Positions 1-12,837 of a stretch of 64,000 nucleotides of DNA are shown piece by piece. This stretch comes from Nyssa sinensis. Lineage: Eukaryota > Streptophyta > Magnoliopsida > Cornales > Nyssaceae. Under the pieces are notes generated by a model. The model had not been told where the DNA came from and searched no databases. It saw nothing but the letters and a program-made list of their open reading frames with translations. The stretch lies in the NCBI GenBank assembly GCA_008638375.1, contig VIRR01000512.1:152001-216000 (forward strand). Reading direction: 5' to 3'. Position numbers and translations under genes: made by a program. Every line of letters starts with the position of its first letter. Position 1 is the first letter of the stretch.

Positions 1-278
1 AATTCAAGAAACGTACTCAAAATGCCAAACGAGGCATAAGAAGAATAAAAGAATAAAAATGAGGAAAAAAGGGAGGCCAAGGGATTTGATCCCTAGACCC
101 CAAAAAAAGGAAGAACTTAAGGCCCACAAAGAACACCAATTGGGATACAAGTTTTTTTGTGCTATATAATGCATAAAATATATACATATGCCTAAATAAG
201 GTTCAATTTCGCAAACTTAAAATTTGATGTGGCATCACATTATTGGTCACCACCCTCCTCTACCAATCACATCATATG

Positions 279-309
<31 letters not shown>

Positions 310-422
310 ACACATATACGCCTAGATTAATTGAGTGCATAGACTAGGGGAGGGGGTTGCATGAGGGGCTGAATGTAATGAGTGTGTTATGCCTATAATA
401 GTGTGTGTTGTGACAGACCTAG
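1..422 (+). mobile_element. LTR C0, left part (cut by window edge)
   Basis: Part of a sense long LTR whose start lies outside the window. It resembles positions 59000-59160 of LTR P: both have a stretch about 'not-GC-rich' purines, then a 'GGGATTTGATCCC'-like B-box remnant (read antisense) and an AT microsatellite. The 5 bases CCTAG at 418-422 are repeated at 4420-4424 on the far side of E1, so this piece and 4425-7979 were once continuous. No coding sequence is visible; the short reading frame at 382-585 only spans the C0/E1 junction. Confidence 0.75.
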
Positions 423-2504
423 TGTCACGACCCGAAACCCACCCTCTGTGGATTTCGCATCGCGACCGCCGCCCTCAGGCCCGAGGACCCTTGGGCGAAG
501 GCTCGCATCTGCAGCGGTATCGAATAGATGTGTTTCAAGTGGTTGCGGAAGCGTGAAAAACTTTTTTCTTTTCTTTCTTATTTAAAATTTGCACATCCGT
601 CCGGTATTGCCGCTCTTCACATTTCGGTATACATGTATAATCATACATTCAGAGCATATCTAAAAACTTAAAGACTTTATAATATTACATATCACTGCCC
701 TGAGGGCTTAATACATATTTTGTACTCTTTACTACTACAGGAGTTTGTACTAAAAATTCACATGGCTTCATAAGGAAACTACTTAAGTACAACTTCCCAA
801 AATGGCAGATCCATCGTCTTCGTTTTCAAATCAAAAACTGCCTTTTGCCATTTACCTGAAAGGGGGATCCGAACAAAGTCTGGGTAAGCTAATCTAAGCT
901 TGTGAGTAATTCCTGCATTCGTCATGGGGTTTTCAACTGGTAGTGGTTTATCACTTGAGAGTTTATAAAATACTCATTACCAATTGTTCGTACAATTTAG
1001 AACACAGGATATATGCATTCTCAAAACGGATGGCTTGAAACATTTAAAACATTCAAGCTATGCTTATACTTATGAACTTTAAAACATATAACATAACATG
1101 TCATCCTTAAATAGAGTATATAAAACTCGAAACATATGCATTTCATAAAACAGATAGCTTTGAAACAATTAAGGTGTTCAAGCTAAACTCGTACTTCGTT
1201 AATAAAGTATATAAACTTTAAAACACATAAATATGTATTTTGAAAATGAGGGTAAAACCTGCTTTCATTTTCAAAATCACTTTGTCATCTTTTCTCTTTA
1301 ATTAGGTGGAATCTGTTTCGAACCAGACTCCCGTTTTACTGCAATGCTACAATGGAGATATCCCGTACCAGGGGGATCGGATCCTGCTACCTGGCATTTA
1401 ACAATCAATTGAGTTCGTATGTAACCCAAAATCTTGTCTGGTGCTTAAGCACTGTTATCTTGTAAAACTTTAACCCAATTGAACCGATCAAGAGCAGCTG
1501 CCTGGTCCCTAATAGGTAGGACTTATACTCACTCCCTAACAGAACAGATAAGGTTTCTTCAAATAAATACTTTTCATGAGTATTTAAAACATGAAAATAT
1601 GCAACTTCTGTAATGGAACTTCAAATACTTGTGATAATCAAATTCAAAATATTTAAAGAGATTTGCATTTGATTCAGACATGCTAAATATTTTCAAGAAA
1701 AGAGCTGAATATAATACATTCCATAAGCATGTCGTAACAGAATATTTTAAAAGAACGGAATCATATGAAGACTGAATTTGATATTCAAAGGCTGCAATAA
1801 CTTGAACTTAAAACTTCTTCAAATATATGGAGTTAAATCTCCAGTTCAAATACAGGGTTACTCACCTTAGTCCTTTTGGGTTGCTGCTAATATTGCACTG
1901 CCTTTCCTTTCTCCTTTTTTAGTTCCTAAGAACAATTTATAAACAACCTATTAATTTCATCTGTACTTCAAATATCTCCTATTGATGTCCTTATTTTATG
2001 CTTAGATTGTAATTAGATTGTAATTTCTATCTTAGGAGTATACGTTTTAAATATACTCTTCTGGTAGCTTCATTAAATCATAAGGTTTGATTTCATTACT
2101 TTACATATCTATGTGTCATATTTTTTCGTTCTTCATTTCATAATACGGACCGCACCGTTGAGTCCGGAACGTCGAAGAAAGTCAATTTAGACCTTCTCGG
2201 CTTTTAATTTGGCTTTGGACATGTCAGGGGCAGTTTGATAATTTGCACCTTAACATGTCTTATTTTTCGGTGTCTCGTCTCATGAAATGGACCGCACCGT
2301 TGGGTTCAGAGCGTCCAAAATAGTCAAAATACACTATTTGTTTATTCTATTTAGACTTCGTTTGACCCGTTTTAGAACTTGGCAATTTCATAATTCTATT
2401 TAAACTAATAATCCTTAAAGTCTAGCTAACTCGAAGTGCTTTATTTAAAAATAAAGATTACCTCCATAGGACGCCTATCTCCTTTTCGAATTTCATCCTC
2501 GTGA

Positions 2505-2990
2505 CCTCAGTGAAGTCTCTCTTTTCAGTGAAACATTCCTGGTGATCTCATTGAGACTGTACACTTTCACTCCAACCGCCAACCTTTGAAGAATTTGCAG
2601 TTGAGTGTCATGAGCCCTAACCATGTGTCTTGCTCCTGCCTGAGTCCCCCAATGGCAATTCACTCTCGCTCGTTAGTTTTATTTCAACTATGCTTGTCTT
2701 GGGTATAACAGGCACTAACAAGAAATCAACAAGCAAAGCATCAAGCTTTGTAGCTACTGCACCTCCCTTAGATATAGAGAGTAGTCAATTTGTGACAAGA
2801 ACTCAAAAGCCCTCACTCTCATCCTCTAATCATTCTGTATTAGCCTTGGCATCACAATCACCAAACACCTCACCCATGAAGCGCCAACTAAATTTTCATT
2901 TTGTGGCCACTAGATTAACCCGCTGACCTGCTGATTCTGCTTCATGGCTGGACGGCAGCTCTACTGCATACGTCCCTCTTGCACCGTTGC
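2505..2990 (-). other. Gene-like island of unknown origin inside E1
   Basis: This part of E1 has no visible counterpart in the other LTRs of the window. One minus-strand frame reads for roughly 160 codons broken only by TGA/TAG/TAA-type stops; the longest clear stretch is 49 codons (2617-2766), containing the peptide segments ATKLDALLVDFLLVP and IPKTSIVEIKLTSES. Near 2460 the minus strand reads GGAG followed by GTAATC, which could be a splice donor. On the plus strand a 98-codon frame (2630-2926) overlaps it. I do not recognise a family. It could be a captured, decayed host exon or simply LTR sequence without relatives here. Confidence 0.25.
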
Positions 2991-2994
2991 ACAA

Positions 2995-3031
<37 letters not shown>

Positions 3032-3032
3032 C
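2995..3032. repeat. (AC)n-(AT)n microsatellite
   Basis: A run of AC dinucleotides passing directly into AT dinucleotides, inside E1. Short reading frames over it are low-complexity artefacts. Confidence 0.95.
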
Positions 3033-4419
3033 ATACATATATTGATCTCCTACAGATTCTGCTCTAACACAACAGCAGTAATCACGGCCATAGATGAAAA
3101 CCCCAACCCAAACACACAGCAACCTCATATATTGCCCATAAGGCCTCAAACCGCTCAAAGAAACAAACACTGCAACTATAGAAAATTTAACAAAACAACC
3201 ACACCAACACTGTAACAGCCTAGATCTCATTGATTTTGAAACCTCAATGTCACAGATCGTGAAACCCAGTAGCTAATCCCAGCGGTAATATTTTCACTAC
3301 CGTAGCAACATAAGGTCCACCCTCTTCTGTTAACTCAACCCGTGACCGCCGAATCATCAAAACCCATACAACCATGCCATCATCGACATCTTCCAACCTC
3401 GACCAGATCTTGCGATCAGACTGGTTGCCGCAGCTCCTCTTTCTCTTTCTATTTTCTCTCAACTTTTTCTGGGCAAAACCCCATGTCTCTCTCTACCTCT
3501 GTTCCTGCTGCTCTCACCCAACCCACTCGACATCACTGTTACTTCTCCCCCACTGCCTCATCTATCTCCCTTTCTCTCTGGCGCTACAACACGATACACA
3601 CATAACACATATTATATGCCCGTATCCCTCTTGGCCGAAACTTCCTAGAAGTTTCCTTTCATCTTTTCTCTTTCCCACTTTCTGTTCTCACTTGATTTAT
3701 ATATATAATATATATATTATACCATATACATGTCATGCCCACTGCCGACACATTTCCATTTCTTTCCATCTTTTCTTGATTCTTTTTTCTTTTTGCTTGT
3801 TTGCTGCTTAAACATGAGATACTATATATATTATATTATAATATATATTAAACACACACACCCCCCCAACGCATGCACCATTTTCATTCCATATTATATT
3901 TATTTTTATTTTTCTTATCATTCTATTATTATTATTATTATTTATATTATACAACGTACACTTGTACATATATGAATTTAGATATATCACTAAATTCGCA
4001 CTCTACTCATAATTGCATTTTCGACGCTCATTTTGTATTGGATATTTTTATGTCATCAAATATCCATTTCTTAAAATATCGGCAAGTTTGGCATAAATTT
4101 GTGGCTCGATATCGTCATTATTTCTCTTACCAATTTTGGTTCCCCTTTTGCTATTTTCTTCGCTTATGCCTTGCTTGACATTTAATTTATTTATTTTAAC
4201 TCCTTGTGAGTGTAAATTTAATATTTACTCTTTTATGTACCAATTTTACGAATCGTAATCGTATTTCATCTTCCCTCGGAGTCGACCTTGATTTTTAAGG
4301 TCTCAGAATTATTTTAAAATTGGCATCCATTTCTCGTTTAATTTCTTAATTATTCTTTTTAGGTCACAATTTAATAATTCGTGACTTACTCATTATTCAA
4401 TCTGGTCGGGGGTATTACA

Positions 4420-7400
4420 CCTAGTGCAGACTTGAGTGTAAGTGTGTGCATGTGAGTTTAGCTAGAGAGAGAGTGAGATAGAGAGAGAAGAATAAGAGAA
4501 GAAGGAGGGAAGAAGAAATAGGTTCATGCATGCAATAGGGCTGTTGAGGATTCAGTGACTTGAGGCTAGAAGAAGGAAGTCACCGTTTGAAGGTAAAAAG
4601 TTCCAAAATCTAATTTCCTGTTTTTACTTAAAAAGAGTAATTTTGTGTAGTATAATGGTCTTAGGATGCATGCATTGTCCTTGAAGTTATTATATTAGAA
4701 TTAAGGGTAAGATTACGTCCCAAAACAGCCCAAAAATAGTGGCCATACACAAACCGCCATTGTTGGACCTCCAACGATGCAGGTCTGAAATAACCTTCAT
4801 GGAACTCATTTTTGTTCCTTATGATCAAAACTAGGGTCCATGAAAGTCATGAAAACACTAGGCCGCGACCCAAACGCTCAAGGGAAAGCCATAAAAAAAT
4901 GAAGTTGCAGGTCACGGGTTCATAACCCAGTTTCATCAACAGAGCTTCAAACCTTATTTTTAGGATGTGGTTTGAATCACTATAACCTTAGGAACACAAT
5001 AGACCAAACCACGCATGAAATGGTGAAGAAATGAACATGTAGTAGGCGATTTATAGTCACCATTATTGGAGCTCGAACCAAGCTTCTAGACTATTTTGGG
5101 GCATACAATAAACACCAAACAGAAGAAGGAGTTTAGGGAAGTTTATTAGGATGGAAAATAGCTTGATTAGATGTGTAAAACATCACGAAATAGGGAAGAA
5201 AGCTTAGGGATTTTAGTGCTACAATAAACCCCAATTGGAAGGGAAGATGAATAGTGTTGGGTTATAGGTCAGGTTTTCGGATATGGGTCGGGTCCTGACC
5301 GTTTAAAATGGATCTCAACTTAAACCAAAATGTTGCTGTTTTGTTTAATAAAGTTGATGTCATCTTGACGTCAGCATGATGTAGTGAAAGAAGTGAACTG
5401 AATGGTTTTTAGGAGTGTTGGACTGGTTCAACTGATTGAACCCTAAACCGGACGATTCTGAACCCTCATTTCTAAAATTCTATTTAGAGCCCCAAACATT
5501 TCTAAAATCAGATTATGACCCCAAGACTTCTGTTAAATCATGAATTGGCCTAGAAAATTATTTCTAAATCCTTTCTAAATTAGGAAAGCTACCAAAATAC
5601 CCTTAAACTAAAAATAGGCCAAATAAAGGCCGATTAAAATAAAAGAATAGTGCAACCTACTATTTTTGGGCATTCCGAACTCAACGGCGGAGTCTGATTT
5701 GTGAAATTAAATCCCAAAAAATACAGACAAGCAAACTAGAGTAATTTCAAATACGTCCCGATGATCTGTTGAGTGATCAGCTGGATTCCGATGACTGTAA
5801 AAATATATACCTTAACATTTTGGGACATTCTGGACTCAATGACAGGATCCAATTTATGGAACGAAGTCCCGAAAATATAGACAAGCGAAATGTCAAATTA
5901 ACATTTTACACCTAATGATATTCGGGGCCAATTAAATATAAAAGGCAGCCCATCTAAACAATTTTGGACCATCCGGACTCAATGGTAGAGTTTATTTTAG
6001 CAAACAAAGTACCGAAAAATATGACACATAAAAGTATAAAATTACAAAAATGTCCCTAGGCTTAATATAAGTCACAAATGAGCAAATTAAGATCCGAAAA
6101 AACCTAAATTAATTATATTCGATATTCTGAACTTGACGGAAATGTTCCTTTGAAGAGAATAAGACCTGGTAACAAACTAAAAAAATGATGAATACATCCT
6201 TAAGACATAATGAAGTTACCAGAAGTGTAATAATGAAATTAATGAGTCCACGTAAATGATATAAGGACCAAATAGACTCAAAATAGAGTATAAAAACGTA
6301 AATCGTATATGAAGGAATATGAAATATTAAAAAAGGTAAATTGACATAATGCCTTTGAATGGCCAAATAAATTATAAGGTGTTAGGGAACCCCAAATAGG
6401 AAATTGAAGACCCCTAATTGAATAAAGTAAGATCAAAAGAACTTAAAGCACTGAATAACAAAGTTTGAGATTAGAATGAATACTAATTCATTATGCCATG
6501 TATTTTTTATCTCTGATTATAGGATCACCCAAATGATGGAAAATGGAAAGAGAGTTATGGGGTAACTATTATGATAACTGCATGGGAATGCAATACTAAG
6601 AACCTAAGGTAAGTAAACCTAAACTCTAACATGTGTTAATTCCCAGCCATGTCACAATGTCATTTCCTTTATGTTGCCAAACTTGTACTCCTATACATGC
6701 CTAATACTTATTGACTCCATAATTTGATGCTTGTTCTATATTGTGGACTTCTTGTGAAATTGATTGTCAATATCCCATATGATTAATTGTCCATTTCTAT
6801 AATTGCTTGGATATTGAAAAATTGTTATGACCCCCACTGCTGAGGATATGTTATTCCACAAATATGTACATCGCCTGTGGAATTCTAATGATCATGGTAT
6901 TATTAATATGAGTGCCTAGAGTTGTGATGTGTCACAACGTCCATCTGATTCATAGATACTTCTGGACCTACAGGTCGAAGTCCATGGAGGACATGATATA
7001 TATACAGAGCTCTAGTGCTAACTAGTGGTTCAAAGGGGAAATGGTTCTGGATGAGAACTTCTGAGGGTATGTTAGGCCCTTTCTGTTTCAGCATCTATTC
7101 TGTTAGTATTAATATCATTTATTCATATTCTGATAGTGAACTCTCTTATTATTGATAGGCTTGCTATACCTGTTTTGATTATCTAATGATGTAACCCTAT
7201 TTATTGATACGCTTGATTGATGGTACATTTTGATTACTAATATGCCTTGCAAGCTTATCATCTGATCCGAATTGGCTACTTGTGATACCTTATAAATTGT
7301 GGCAGGTAACTATTATATAAGTTAAGTCCCCATTGTTGAATTATGGTTTGCTTGTATCAGATTATCACGGGACGTGCCTGTTGGACCCTCGGGTCATTTC

Positions 7401-7979
7401 TGTTGTTCCACATTTTTTGGTGATTGGCTATTGTATTACCATATCCTTTGCTTGTCTTTGATTACAATTTTTATGTACTGACCCTAACCCATGGCATGGC
7501 AAGAGAATTTACTTGTTGAGCTAAGTTTGCTCACTCCATATTTATATCTATTTTTCAGATAGCTCTATAAGAAAAGGAACAAAATGGGGTGAATAGGGCA
7601 ACTAGTAAAGCTAATGGCGAGCCCGCGAACAATATTGAGGATGTGAACTCCAATTTACGATTTGAATGCATACTTTATAAGGTTGATCAGTAAAAGGTAT
7701 TTGTAATATTGTATCATTGATAGAGGTGATCAATTTGATCAGTGAATCATGGTGAACAAAATCGTACTTAGAGATATTTGATTGATGGTTATTGGAGTTG
7801 GGTTTATGATCAAATGAATTGCATTCCGTGTAGCTTTCGCATTAAATGTTTTAATGATTTCTGATTTATCGATGTGATTCATCATTCTATGCAATTCATT
7901 TGATTCTGTACAGTCTGTCTGAGTGGCAGTGTCAGTTATTGACCCCTAATCCGCGTAAGGTGGGTTTCGGGTCATGACA
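4420..7979 (+). mobile_element. LTR C0, right part (with TSD copy)
   Basis: Continuation of C0 after E1. It holds a GA-rich leader (4450-4520), three ACTCAA-type modules (about 5671, 5820 and 5965), and a stretch from about 6140 that matches C1's 3' LTR from about 43270 almost line by line. It ends CCGCGTAAGGTGGGTTTCGG...TCATGACA at 7979. No PBS follows, so it is a solo LTR or the 3' LTR of an element that starts outside the window. No open frame longer than 85 codons occurs and none resembles a known protein. Confidence 0.8.
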
Positions 7980-7984
7980 ACACG

Positions 7985-8056
7985 TGCCTCAGTGGCACAG
8001 TAGTCCACATGTGGGGCATAAGTTCCCACACGCTTGAAAGTCATGAGGTCGAATCC
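7985..8056 (+). other. tRNA-like A-box/B-box module in LTR F
   Basis: Plus strand, antisense to LTR F. TGCCTCAGTGG (7985-7995) differs from the tRNA A-box consensus TRGYNNANNGG at one site. AGGTCGAATCC (8046-8056) matches the B-box GGTTCGAATCC at 9 of 11 sites. Between them TGTGGGG and TCCCACA can pair around a 7-base loop CATAAGT, like an anticodon arm. A T-rich run follows (8073-8086). A degenerate tRNA-derived unit is likely; a working gene is not claimed. Confidence 0.5.
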
Positions 8057-9031
8057 TGGGGGTAGTAGCCCTCTTTTATTTTTTAAGGAATTCTTGAACC
8101 AAACGGCGTATAAGGGATTTAAATAGGAATATGGTATCCCAACTCTAGTAGCGTACATCAAACAAATTGATTATCCTCATGGCCAAACAGTCACAATCAG
8201 ACCTTTAATTTAAAACTACCATTTGTGAAATGATGTAGTTTTATGTACAATAAGCGTAACACGACGTCGTTTAGGATTTCACTATTCATCATCTTCTCCA
8301 CCAAGATGCAGTGTTGCCCTAATTTTTATTTTCACACTTTCTCTATTTCGTGGAGTTCTAAAACTCCAAATCACTTGCAGTTTGTTCCTATGGATCCCTA
8401 AGATTATAGGGAACATTTTGGCATTGGTTTGAGACCTCGAGGTGGTCTGTAGAGCTTGGTTGTGCTCTCATGGTGTATTCTATTTTTTCCTTAGTAAATG
8501 TTCATTTCTCCATGAAAATGAGCATGGTTTCCTCTGGGGTGATCCTCCCGTCATGTGGAACAATTCTTTATTCAGAAATCAAGGTTTGGCATTCATTTTA
8601 GGGTGATGGGTCATTTGGCCGTGACCTGCAAGTTAAGGTTGGTGGCCATTTTCATGTATTCTTGGTCGCAGATTAAGGTTTTCATAAACCTTATGGTCTC
8701 TAGTTCCAATCCTAAGCAATCAAATTGATTTTCTTGATGGTCATTTCAGACCAGAGTTTTTGAAACTCAATCATAAGGGTCTCTAGTTTTCTTGGGTTTT
8801 TCAACCCCTATCTATTTTCTACGAACTACAAGGCATGCATATACATCTTAAATTTGCAGAATATACATATGATATATATATATATATAACTTTCTAATCT
8901 AAACAAAACTTAGAGAAAAAACCATAAGAACTCACCTTTCGTTACCTTAGTATTTCCCTCAGTTTCTCCTTCTTTCTTTTCTCCTTCTTTCTTCCTCAGT
9001 TTCTTACTCTCTAATTGCATGCTGAACATGC

Positions 9032-9058
9032 ATATATATATATATATATATATATATA
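9032..9058. repeat. (AT)n microsatellite
   Basis: Uninterrupted AT dinucleotides within F. Confidence 0.95.
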
Positions 9059-9082
9059 GGCTTAAAACATACACGTAGTTAC

Positions 9083-10045
9083 TGTCACATCCCGCACCCC
9101 ACCCTGTATGGATGCCGAAGATGTGATGCTAGTTAGCCACCTTGCTGGTCTCCCTACCGACAATGTGACCAACCAAAGGCAAAATTTTGAACTTTACAAT
9201 GAATTGCATTCCAAATGTAGGATTAGAGCAGTAGAAATTAAAACCTTTTCATGTCGAGAATGCAACTCGTTTATATACCACAGAGCACGTCTATAACCAA
9301 ACATCTAATATCTCTAGGGTACCATCATATATGAGTCATGTCCCAATACATCTATTGCATATCAATGAATTCAGTCATATCATTTCATTCATCTGAATGA
9401 CCTGATTCAGTCCATAAGAATCCAGGTCTCCACAATTCAGTGCCAATCAAATCCTTGCTTAAGATGCCTCTCGGCCTACTAGTGTCATTTCTTTGTGCCT
9501 TCTAATCCAATAGAGATAAATCCTGAAAAATGTTAGACAAATAGAATGAGTTTAAACAAGCTCAGTGAGTAACATAGATTCCCTGCCATGGGTTTCAAAA
9601 CCAGTTCTTACATACATGGTATCCAAATGAAATGCATGATTAAATGCAGCTCAAATAAAACAAAATAGATCAGATCAAAACAGAGCAGAATAGATTAGAT
9701 CAAAACAGAGCCAAAATAGAACAGATCAGAACTAAATAGAACAGGACAGATTAGAACAGAGCCAAAACAGAACAGGTCAGAACAGAATAGACCAGAACTG
9801 AACTGAACTGCACTGAGCAATCAAAAGCATATCATCAAGTATGTCTAAACCTCTCCCAACTACCCATAAGCGGACATTCGTAGGGCCTCTACCCTCTAGG
9901 TTGGATCAGAGCAGAACAGGACAAAATTGAGTGAAACAGAAGCAGAACAGGAGGCCAATCAAGCAAATGAGCCTTTCCTAGCTGCACATAAGTGAACACT
10001 CGTGGGGCCTCTACCTTCTGGGTCATGCTTTGGCATAAGCCAAAC
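9083..10045 (-). mobile_element. G: antisense 3' fragment of a D-family LTR
   Basis: The minus strand ends GGGTGCGGGATGTGACA at 9083, close to the end of D (42338). Its inner part matches D at 41780-42000 (the stretch from 'GTTACTCACTG' through 'TTTTTCAGGA' and 'ATTGGATTAGAAGG'). Only about 960 bp of what is a 5.2-kb LTR in D remains; the rest ended at the junction near 10046. It contains a degenerate AACAGA/ATCAGA array at about 9653-9815, the counterpart of D's array at 40940-41660. Confidence 0.7.
9653..9815. repeat. Degenerate AACAGA/ATCAGA array
   Basis: Many imperfect copies of 5-6 base units such as AACAG, ATAGA and ATCAGA in a row, ending in GAACTGAACTGAACTG. The reverse strand is CTGTT/CTGAT-rich, comparable to the GTTCAGTTCCGTT repeats of D. 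Confidence 0.8.
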
Positions 10046-10310
10046 TGGGTTATTCTTAGCCAAGTCACATTTATTTTCAAATGCTGCCAAAATTTGTATT
10101 CTATTTCCAATCTAATGAACTTGATTTCTTTGATTTGATGCCAATCGACTTGTGATTATTTGTTATGCATGTACTTCGGATTCAATTTGCTTATCTATAT
10201 GATTTTGAGAACTTGATTTCCAATACTTGAGAATAACTGTGCCTTCATACCATGCCATGATCTTGTGACATATCTTATTGATGAATGTCTTGTTTACTCT
10301 ACATACTTTA
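10046..10310 (+). mobile_element. C1 5' LTR, first surviving piece
   Basis: Aligns with C1's 3' LTR at about 43735-44003 (for example the stretch with AAATGCTGCCAAAATTTGTA and CATACCATGCCATGATCTTG). The upstream three quarters of this LTR are missing; similarity begins abruptly at about 10046. The last five bases, CTTTA (10306-10310), are the left TSD of element A. Confidence 0.85.
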
Positions 10311-12823
10311 CGTAATATCCCGACCCGGGATACGTCACGTATACCGAGGTAGGTCGATTAAAACATGTAACTTGAACGGTAAGATATGTATATCATGGTA
10401 TTTTCATGGAAATGAATGACTGGAAATTGTAAATGATGGAAATGAATGATCAAGGCTGGGTAATACCCGAGCACTACAGGGCATTGCATCGTAATGCGTG
10501 CATGCATGTATTTCCATGCATGCATACGTGAACATAGATAAGTAGCCCGACCAAAATAAATGTATGTGTATATGATTTAAAATGGATTTCTACCCCTACA
10601 CATGAAGGTGTATACATGTATAAAAACATGTATTTGATGTGTATATATATATATATATCATAATGTATTATATATGTATTTATGTATATATGTATATGCA
10701 TAAGAAATAAAAGGAAAAGAAAAGGGAAAAGGGAAACTGCCCTTGGGCAGTATACAGGTGTAGTGCATATGAGTGTGTATGTGTGTCTCGGTTGGGTGGA
10801 GTGTGTGTGTGTGATATATATAATATGATATATGTATATATGAGTGCACCAAAAGTCTCCCAAGCCATTAAATGCAAAGTTGCATTTGGCAAAGGGAACA
10901 CCAGAGCACAAGTCAAGGAAAGGGGCTATAGAAGGGGGAGTAACCGAGAGAGAGGAAGAGAGGCGGTGGAATCTCTCTCTTTATATATGTATACACGGGA
11001 GTGAGTTGATAGACAAAAAGAAACTGAGACTGAGAGGAGCATTGGCAAGGAACTCAGGAGCAGAAACAGAAAGGTTTGGGAGGGTCACAGTGAGCTAAAA
11101 ATCCGAAACCTAGGTAAGTGATTTAAGTTCTGTTTTTACGATTTAGAGCATGAAGCTTATATATATTTGTAAGGTCTAAATTAGCATGAAATATGGAACT
11201 AAATGCAAAAAGAATGATAGGAAAAGGTCAAGAAACCAAAGAGAAATTCATAGTTGCAGGTTGTAGAGAATAATCGGACACTTGACATTTCATGCATTAA
11301 ACTTTGTTTAAATGAACCAAGCATGACCCGATGAAGTGCAGAAAAACATTAGAAACAAATAGGGGTCAAAACAGTTGAGAAACAAGCATGAAATAGAGCA
11401 AGTACAGTTGGCCGGAGCCACGATTTTTCTCTATTTCGTGAAGAACTAGTGGGTCAAATTGAAATCTAAGGTTGGAAAGAAGATCTACATGAAAAATGGA
11501 AGGAAATGGCATTTAAAACGAGCTGAAAACTGACTAAAATTTAATGACCGTCGTCGGAGAAGGTGACTGTTCACCATCGGAACCCTACCGGAGTGACGGG
11601 GAAGACGATCGGAATGTCGTGAGGCTACCGGGTTAAATCTAGATCGGATCCGAGTTCGGATTGGGTCAGGACCCGATCGGAAATAAGTGGGTAAGTGATA
11701 CTGTGTCATTTTGGTTTTTAATTTAAATGGATTAGGCTTGTTTGGTTACACAGATAGGAAATGTTGGAATTGGGTTTGGGCTTATTCCAACCACGGATAG
11801 CATAGAAGGACTGGTTATCCTATTCCGGTTCTTAAGAATTGACTGAACCGTTTGGTTCAGTAAGGGGGCAGACCGGTTTAGGGTTTCTGGTTCTGAACCA
11901 ACTGGTTCAGACCGCAGCTTTAGGAAATTATGAACCGGCCCCAAATGTTTTAAGAAATCTCACTAAGGCCCAAACAGGAAAATTAATAAAATATTAATTT
12001 TCACAAAAATGCACCTATTTCAAAATAGGTCAAACGAAGTCCAAACGATGGAAATGAATAGTCAAAACTTATTATCTCAGACATTTTGAGTCCAATGGTG
12101 GGGTCTTTTTTACGAGACAGAACCCCAAAGGATAAAATACCGTAAAAGTGCAAAATGACCATTTTGCCCTTTTTAGTACAAAGGTCCAAATGGAATTCCA
12201 CGAAAGCCTAAACTGACTTTCTTCGGCATTCTAGACTCAATGGTAAAGTCTAAATTAGTATTTGAAATACTTATGATAGAAAGGCATAAAATTTGATGAA
12301 TAGCATTTATTCTAAAATGTATTCACTGATATATAGGGAACTCGAAAGGTAAGGGTACACTCACGGATTCCTGATTTAGAATCACGATAGAGGTAAGTGG
12401 ATCACTCTCTCTTACATGTGGTGTTTTCGCAAGCCAAGTTTATTCTTTTATTGCCAAACTCATACTCTTGAATGTATTGATATCCTTGTGTTCCATAATT
12501 CGATATTTTCTATCTTGTGGACATTTGATTGACTGATGTATCATTGTTATCATGTTTCACTGTGCTTTGAAAAGTACACATGTTATTGCTATCCACAATG
12601 TGATATTGTTCTATATTGTGGACATTGATTGACTGCTATATCATTGTTATCATGTTGAACCGTGCCTTGAAAGGCCTACTGTTGTATCCTTATTGAATGA
12701 ATGATATTTCATATCTATATTCTATGGAATTACATATGATTATGATATGTTTATAACACGGGAGTTGTGTTCAGTCACAACACCCATCTGATGCTATCTG
12801 ATTGAATGGGACCTACGGGTCAA

Positions 12824-12837
12824 GTCCGTGAACGGAC
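12824..12837. promoter_or_regulatory. Conserved 14-bp inverted repeat in LTR
   Basis: GTCCGT-GA-ACGGAC. The same inverted repeat is at 23962-23975, 26249-26262, 31327-31340 and 55365-55378. In S (21291-21304) it is GTCCAT-GA-ATGGAC, with both arms changed so that pairing is kept. Confidence 0.6.

Larger units (their letters stand above)
423..4419 (-). mobile_element. E1: antisense solo LTR, about 4.0 kb
   Basis: Read on the minus strand, the unit starts TGTAATACCCCC at 4419 and ends GGGTTTCGGGTCGTGACA at 423. It is flanked by a direct 5-bp duplication CCTAG (418-422 and 4420-4424). No PBS, PPT or internal region is present, so it is a solo LTR left by LTR-LTR recombination. Its 3' end matches Q at 62862 onward, including the pair of 'GACCGCCGCCC' and 'GGTATCGAATAGATGTG' segments, so E1 and Q are one family. 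Two antisense copies of the ACTCAATGGT-type module lie near 2146-2186 and 2284-2326. Its middle (about 2505-3250) is unlike the other LTRs and is listed separately. Confidence 0.88.
7980..9082 (-). mobile_element. F: antisense LTR fragment hosting C0
   Basis: On the minus strand this reads as the 5' half of a long LTR: an (AT)n tract, a GA-rich leader (8940-9015), a region with 'CTTGCAGGTCACGG' like other LTRs here, the palindrome ACGACGTCGT at 8261-8270, and an antisense tRNA-like module at 7985-8056. It is cut on the left by C0 and on the right by G. F may be the missing part of J (48190-49286), which has the same orientation and stops at H; this pairing is inference. Confidence 0.65.

Noticed and set aside
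3374..3811. 145-codon plus-strand frame rich in Leu, Phe and Ser
   Set aside because: It reads the CT-rich complement of E1's leader; similar frames occur wherever such leaders are inverted. No recognisable domain.
10474..10911. 145-codon minus-strand frame rich in His, Tyr, Ile and Thr, with a similar one at 18075-18437
   Set aside because: It translates (AT)n/(GT)n and LTR text, occurs in both LTRs of A, and has no domain-like composition.
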